The position numbers were made by a program, and so were the translations under genes. Of a stretch of DNA of 64,000 nucleotides, positions 59,229-64,000 are shown piece by piece; positions within the stretch are counted from its first letter, which is position 1; every line of letters begins with the position of its first letter. The DNA lies in the NCBI GenBank assembly GCA_032191485.1, contig JAVDOI010000005.1, positions 10,297,931 through 10,361,930 on the forward strand, in the 5' to 3' direction. This DNA comes from Leptoclinus maculatus. Its lineage: Eukaryota > Chordata > Actinopteri > Perciformes > Stichaeidae. Under the pieces are notes generated by a model that ran no database searches, was not told the DNA's origin, and was given only the letters and a program-made list of their open reading frames with translations.

Positions 59229-60067
59229 CAGCGGTCCCCAACCTTTTTTGCACCACGGACCGGTTTCATGTAAGACAATATTTTCACGGACCGGCCTTCA
59301 AGGTGTGGCGGAAAAACGCGACGAAATAAAATGATACGATCGGCATGAAAACAAATATAAAATGCATAAATAAATACAACTCACAATAAATACCGCTGAA
59401 TCAGTGGGAGCCCTGAGCTTGTTTCTCTGCAACCAGACTGTCCCATCTGGGGGTAATGGGAGACAATGACACACGAAGTGTGTTCCTTATGTCCAGTCTA
59501 CTTCGTAATTTTGTTTTGATTGCTGTCACTGCAGAAAATCCCGCTTCACAAAGATAGGATGTTGGAAATGGAAGCAGGGTTTTCAGTGCTTTTGTGGCGA
59601 TCTCAGGAAATTCAGCCTTGATTTGAATTCAAAACACCAGCAGAGTTGTTGTCTGAAACATACTTTTAAGGCCACCATCATTTACAATCTCCAGCAGCTG
59701 ATCTTCCTCTGTCGCCACATATTCTGCAGAGCGGGTTTGGAGCGTCAGAAATACTCCTGATATTTAATTAGACTCCTGATATTGTCTGTTAAATTAAGCT
59801 TTCTTTTTCTTGGAAGTTGTAGGCTCTTCTTCTGTCTCCCTAGTGGGCCTTTTCCCCTTTGCAAAGAAGCTCTCCAAAAGTTTTTACTCATTTTCGTCTT
59901 GACATGTGTCAATAGGCACAGGCGGATGAAATTGGGAGAGAATCCGGTCATTTTTCAAAATAAAACTTCTTTCAGACTCTGATAATCAATAAAACGGAAA
60001 TAATATAATATTTATTCTTTCTGTGCGGCCCGGTACCAGTCCGCAGCCCGGTGGTTGGGGACCACTG
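59229..60067 (-). mobile_element. hAT element B, internally deleted, with transposase C-terminal remnant
   Basis: The element starts CAGCGGTCCCCAACC and ends GGTTGGGGACCACTG, 15-bp inverted termini with one or two differences. The octamer ctctaaat lies on both sides (59221-59228 and 60068-60075). It abuts element A and shares one octamer with it. Its termini and coding remnant differ from those of element A, so it is a separate family. Confidence 0.92.
59401..59625 (-). pseudogene. hAT transposase C-terminal dimerisation-domain remnant
   Basis: Without an ATG, the minus strand reads KAEFPEIATKALKTLLPFPT, then SYLCEAGFSAVTAIKTKLRS, then RLDIRNTLRVSLSPITPRWD and a stop at 59401. The CEAGFS...KxxxRxxL pattern is the hAT C-terminal dimerisation motif. 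A stop precedes it in frame near 59636. It belongs to element B, is short, and cannot make an active enzyme. Confidence 0.88.
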
Positions 60068-60075
60068 CTCTAAAT

Positions 60076-60264
60076 GACATATTCTGCCATCTTCATCTTC
60101 TGCCAGCAGAAAAATAGTTTGTACTTCAATAATGAATAGTAAGCTTTCAAAATACATTTTAGGGATAATTGCAAGTTACAAGTAATTGTCTTATTATTTT
60201 AGAGACCCTTAGGAGTTTTGCAGTTGAGGCTTTCAGGGGTCTGAAGTGTTAATCAAAGAGTCTC
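60076..60264. other. Non-coding DNA, nothing recognised
   Basis: Nothing is recognisable in this short AT-rich stretch. Confidence 0.3.
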
Positions 60265-60445
60265 AGAACTTGAGTTTGTGTCCTGTTGGAAACCAAAACT
60301 AAATGTTGAACTTTTTAATTACATTATTTTAAGTTACATAAATAAGCATGTGACGTCACATACGTAAAGGCAAAGTAGAAGTTACGTAACAAACAGACTT
60401 GTTTTATCCCAAACCAGGATCTTTTACCAAACTTAACCAAGTAGT
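60265..60445 (-). repeat. Family F repeat, reverse-strand fragment
   Basis: 'ttgtgtcctgttggaaacca', 'aaatgttgaac', 'acgtaacaaacagacttgtt' and 'ttttaccaaacttaacca' follow the order of the reverse-strand copy at 50655-50910. Confidence 0.5.
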
Positions 60446-61829
60446 ATAGTTGCCAGTTATTCCTGACTAAGCACCCAGGTTGGGTATCTACATTGGCTTC
60501 CAGTTTTGCCACAGTACTTTACCTTGTGAACCCTCTCAGGTCATCAGGCTGCTTTTTGCTAACTGCTCCCAGAGTCCAACCTAAACATTGCTCTGCACCA
60601 CAGACACGGAGCAGACTTTTAGAACATATAAGACTTGCTTCAACTTTGAATCCAAAATGTTGCTCATGATCATCAACACTGTACACACATCTTTACATAT
60701 TTATTTATTACTGTTTTTATCTTTATCATTTCTTTTATAATCTTGTAATTTGCTTTTTCTGCTGTAGTTGTTTATTATACATTATGCAAATCACTATGAG
60801 TGGCCTTTGTATATGAAATGTGTACAAATTGATTTTGCAGATTACAATCGATATTGTTCCCTATTGTTCAATGCGTCAAATGAATGTTGCAATGCAGTAT
60901 AGAAGTGTATAGCACTTTATTTTTCTCTCTCAGCTTGTATGTATCTGTAAAAAAGAAAACGCTCTTATTGATTCATCTTCTCCTGCGCCGGGATAGAGAG
61001 ATGGAGGTACAGAAGCAGGGAGGGAAGAATGGAGGGAAATGGGAACTACTAAGTGTTTATTAATGATAAACTAGCTCCAGAGACTCCAGGGGGCTCGGTG
61101 ATCTCATGAGGTGCAGAGTCTGCTCTATTTATTCTCACAACCTGTCAGCCATTTGAAACAAAGGGAAAATATATCTGGAGCCCTGCTGCGCTCACTTACG
61201 GAACCTTGCAAATGTCTTGCAAACAGGAATTACATCCAAATTTACCCCAGAGCTTTTCTTTAATGATGGCAGGTCTGTTTGAATTCTAATGGATTCCAAT
61301 TACGACTGGAAACACAGAGAGCGGGAGAGGAAGAAGATGCAGACTCTCTGTTATAATAGTGTGGTAACTGGTTGCAGAAATACACCATATTCTTGGGAAA
61401 GTAGCCTGTTGTTTAAGTAAATATCACAAAAGTTGCTCATGTGTTCTCAGTAGATTGAATACCAGTATCATCCACAGAAGCCTGGTTCTCAAGAACCTCA
61501 GATTTTTTTTACATCTCAAGCATGAATCACCTCTTGATTACATGCCCAAAATGAAGAGCAGCAGGAGACTGATGTTAACATATCCTGAGTAATGTCGCTG
61601 ACCTTTTAGGGAATAAAACAAGAATGTTTTCATGTTCATGTGACCTCATGCTGTCATTACTGTTCTCTCTAAGTAGTAAAGGCAGGTGTAGAAGGACATT
61701 GTTTTACCATCGAGAAAAATACTTTGGACAAATGCTTTGTTATGTGCCATATTAATTCAGTATAATGTTGAAATATTGCCTATCTACAAATCAGACACAC
61801 ATCAACATTATCATTAATTTGGAGTTTTG
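60446..61829. other. Mostly single-copy non-coding DNA
   Basis: No exon is recognised. The 61000-61330 part is non-repetitive with TAAT-rich motifs, and could be a conserved element. Confidence 0.3.
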
Positions 61830-62110
61830 TTTCTGGACACCTGACGAATGTCAGTCCAATATTCACTCTTTGTTTAATTCTGGTTTGGTCTTCACCCCCC
61901 AAAAATAGTTGGCTCTTTAGACGCTCCACTATGTTAACAAGCTAGCCACTAACTTTGTCTGTCTGCCATTTGGTGCTGAATTGGGTTCATCAATGCTTTT
62001 TAGATGAAAACGAGGAGTGAACCGATATAGCAAATATTCGGCCATTAAATCAAAACAATGAGCCAAAAGACTCTAAAAGCTCTGTAGACTATAGAGGAAA
62101 ACTGCAGAGT
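61830..62110. repeat. Dispersed repeat fragment (partner at 6500-6840)
   Basis: Shares 'gacgaatgtcagtc', 'ttggctctttag', 'gctccactatgttaacaagc' and the following 'atcaatgcttttt' with the earlier copy. Confidence 0.5.
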
Positions 62111-62320
62111 CAGTGATATAGTTATAGATATAGATATAATTTGATCTATTGTTAAGATAATAATATTGACTCGTGCAGCTAATTAAGCAAGTAGTTTTAG
62201 TTGCCTAAGAGGTGGCAGATCAGTAAAGGCAGTAAGGAATCAATGTACCACAGGAGGCGACAACGAAGACTGCAAGCTAGCAAACATGGATGTTAACAAT
62301 GCACGATTTAATATAATATC

Positions 62321-63661
62321 TTAAAACCTATTAAGACGCTAGCCCTATTTTGATGCCTCTGCTCAAAATTTTTCTACCCATACTAAAGAGAGTGTAAATC
62401 TGTAACTACAAGGTCTATTTGAATACTTTTTTTATGTATAATACAGATACAAGTGTGAGATTGAGATTTGATGTGTAAATACTGTGTATATGTTACTGGT
62501 TAATACTACATGAAGATAGCACACAGCAAAAACTGAAAATCCTCAGGTTCGCCTGACAAAAAGCACTTCCATTGTTACTATTTTATTGAAATAATGCAGT
62601 TAACAGCCTAAAAACACCTCACAATCATAGCACAACAGATAATACGTCTTCCACAGCAATTTTTACTTTGATAAAGTGAAGCAGGCCACAGTAATAGAGC
62701 TTTCCGTACAAGATTTCATGCGGAGTCAAGCCAAATTCTCATTTTGGATGCAGCTGTACCATCTATTCCATTGTACTTTTATATACTATATAACTATATA
62801 TTTCACTTGTTTTATCACTAAGCATGTTAAATCTATCATATGACAGCTGTTTGGCATAATTTTTAGCCATTTTGAGCTCTCTGGGGTGCTCATATCTCTC
62901 CTCCATGCAATTTTCCTCGTCTGAGTTCCAGTTTCACAGACTTCATTTGAACCTTACAGAGCCTTCTGTTTGGCGGCTTTTCGCATGTGACAGCGTTAGA
63001 TGCAGAAGAGACCAGGGAGTGTAATGATAAGTTCTTTGAATTAATTGAAAGAATTTCGAAACCATGGCGCGCACCCCCAAGGGTCAAAACCATTGGCCGA
63101 AATGGCAAAGACAACCTATCCTATATACCAGCACGTACAGACTCAGTTTTTTCACAGAACGAGAGGCAGAGACAGGGAGCACATGGCTGAGAGTATTCAT
63201 TTTGGACTTTTGGCAATTTTCTTCGGCGAAAACATCTAAAGGTGCGATGCGTTTCAAAGTTTGGCTGTGTGGTTTTGTGCGGGTTGTTGCCTGTAACTTT
63301 TGAATGGTTTGACGGAGAGAAATGTGGAAGATATCGCCGGCTTCTGGGTCGAATGCTAATGCTCATCGATGTATTGCTCGGCCGTGTAGCGGTTAGCTTT
63401 GTGATGAAAAAGTCGAAGCGGAGTCCATAGATCGCCGAATCATGGTAGGAAATTGGTGATATTTTGGTACATATTGTAGTTGCTTATAGTGGTTGTCTAT
63501 AGGTGTGTTTGGAGTGTGTACAAAATGACTTAGATGGTAGTGTTGCTCAGATGTTGCTGTTTAATCTGGTATATAGTATTTATACATTTATTTTTTTTGC
63601 TCTCGATATGTACACTTTTTCGACGGTATATGCGACCAACCCTGAGCGGAATAGGTTTTAA
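62321..63661. mobile_element. Dispersed element copy 2 with 12-bp inverted termini TTAAAACCTATT
   Basis: The left terminus TTAAAACCTATT (62321-62332) is mirrored exactly by AATAGGTTTTAA at 63650-63661; both outer ends read TTAA. The interior from 62341 to about 63480 matches 655-1790 in the same orientation. No transposase is visible, so this is probably a non-autonomous DNA element of unassigned family. Whether TTAA is part of the termini or a target duplication cannot be told from one complete copy. Confidence 0.65.
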
Positions 63662-63784
63662 CTGAAAATGTTAACACGATTTATGAAAAATAAAATGCAT
63701 TCAACACGTTTGTTAGACCTCAAGGATACACACAATGGGTTTTGGTGACAAACACTGATAGTAAGTGTTGCCTGCAAATGCAAC

Positions 63785-64000
63785 AATACTGCACTTGTCA
63801 AATACCGACGCTTGGTCAGTGGACCTATGCTTTAAACTATGATGCATGGTGTCTTTACAAAATAAACTTCCAACTTTGTTTTAATTAATTTTAACGTTTA
63901 CTCATGCAACAAAACTACTTTGATAGGTTAAGGCAACAAAACGACTTGGTTAAATCTAGTAACAAAATAATGTGTTGTGGTTTAAAATGGGTAAGTTTGT
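63785..64000 (+). repeat. Family F repeat copy, cut by the window end
   Basis: 'cttgtcaaataccgacgctt', 'ggtcagtgg', 'aacaaaactacttt' and 'tgtggtttaaaatgggtaag' match 25245-25500 in order. Confidence 0.6.

Overview
The window looks like a stretch of a teleost fish nuclear genome, probably a percomorph. Intron-split coding exons sit among long non-coding tracts dense with fish-type repeats: hAT transposon derivatives, a tRNA-derived SINE, MITEs, non-LTR retroelement fragments and CA/GT microsatellites. There are no operons, ribosome binding sites or prokaryotic gene packing. I found no previously undescribed gene system.

The only host gene I can support is tenascin-C (tnc), on the minus strand. 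Nine coding exons lie between 27396 and 8940. They join in one frame to give 1017 codons plus one base: signal peptide and coiled-coil assembly region (27396-26910), one exon with a partial and 12 complete EGF-like repeats (24212-22992), then fibronectin type III domains 1 (one exon), 2 (two exons), 3 (one exon), 4 (two exons) and 5 (one exon). Every junction has GT/AG ends and compatible phase. The later FNIII domains, including the alternatively spliced ones, and the fibrinogen globe must lie to the left of this window. The non-coding first exon and promoter lie to the right of 27411 and were not located.

Region by region: 1-8.9 kb is tnc intron after FNIII-5, crowded with nested transposons. 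8.9-27.4 kb holds the exons, with a hAT insertion (13.4-14.5 kb), an inverted repeat pair, two long GT arrays and two minisatellites in the introns. 27.4-64 kb is upstream or first-intron DNA with no convincing coding exon. It carries a frameshifted LINE reverse transcriptase fragment (42.8-43.5 kb), a hAT inside a LINE tail (49.7-50.5 kb), a 19-bp minisatellite (52.7-53.1 kb), a near-perfect palindrome (32.3 kb) and two different hAT elements inserted back to back at one target site (58.6-60.1 kb).

The most useful observations are: RGE where mammalian tenascin-C has RGD in FNIII-3; a (CA)n tract 18 nt inside the donor of the FNIII-4a exon; the shared-target hAT pair; the nested SINE and MITE in an older repeat at 6.9-8.5 kb; and a 70-bp direct repeat at exactly 500-bp offset.
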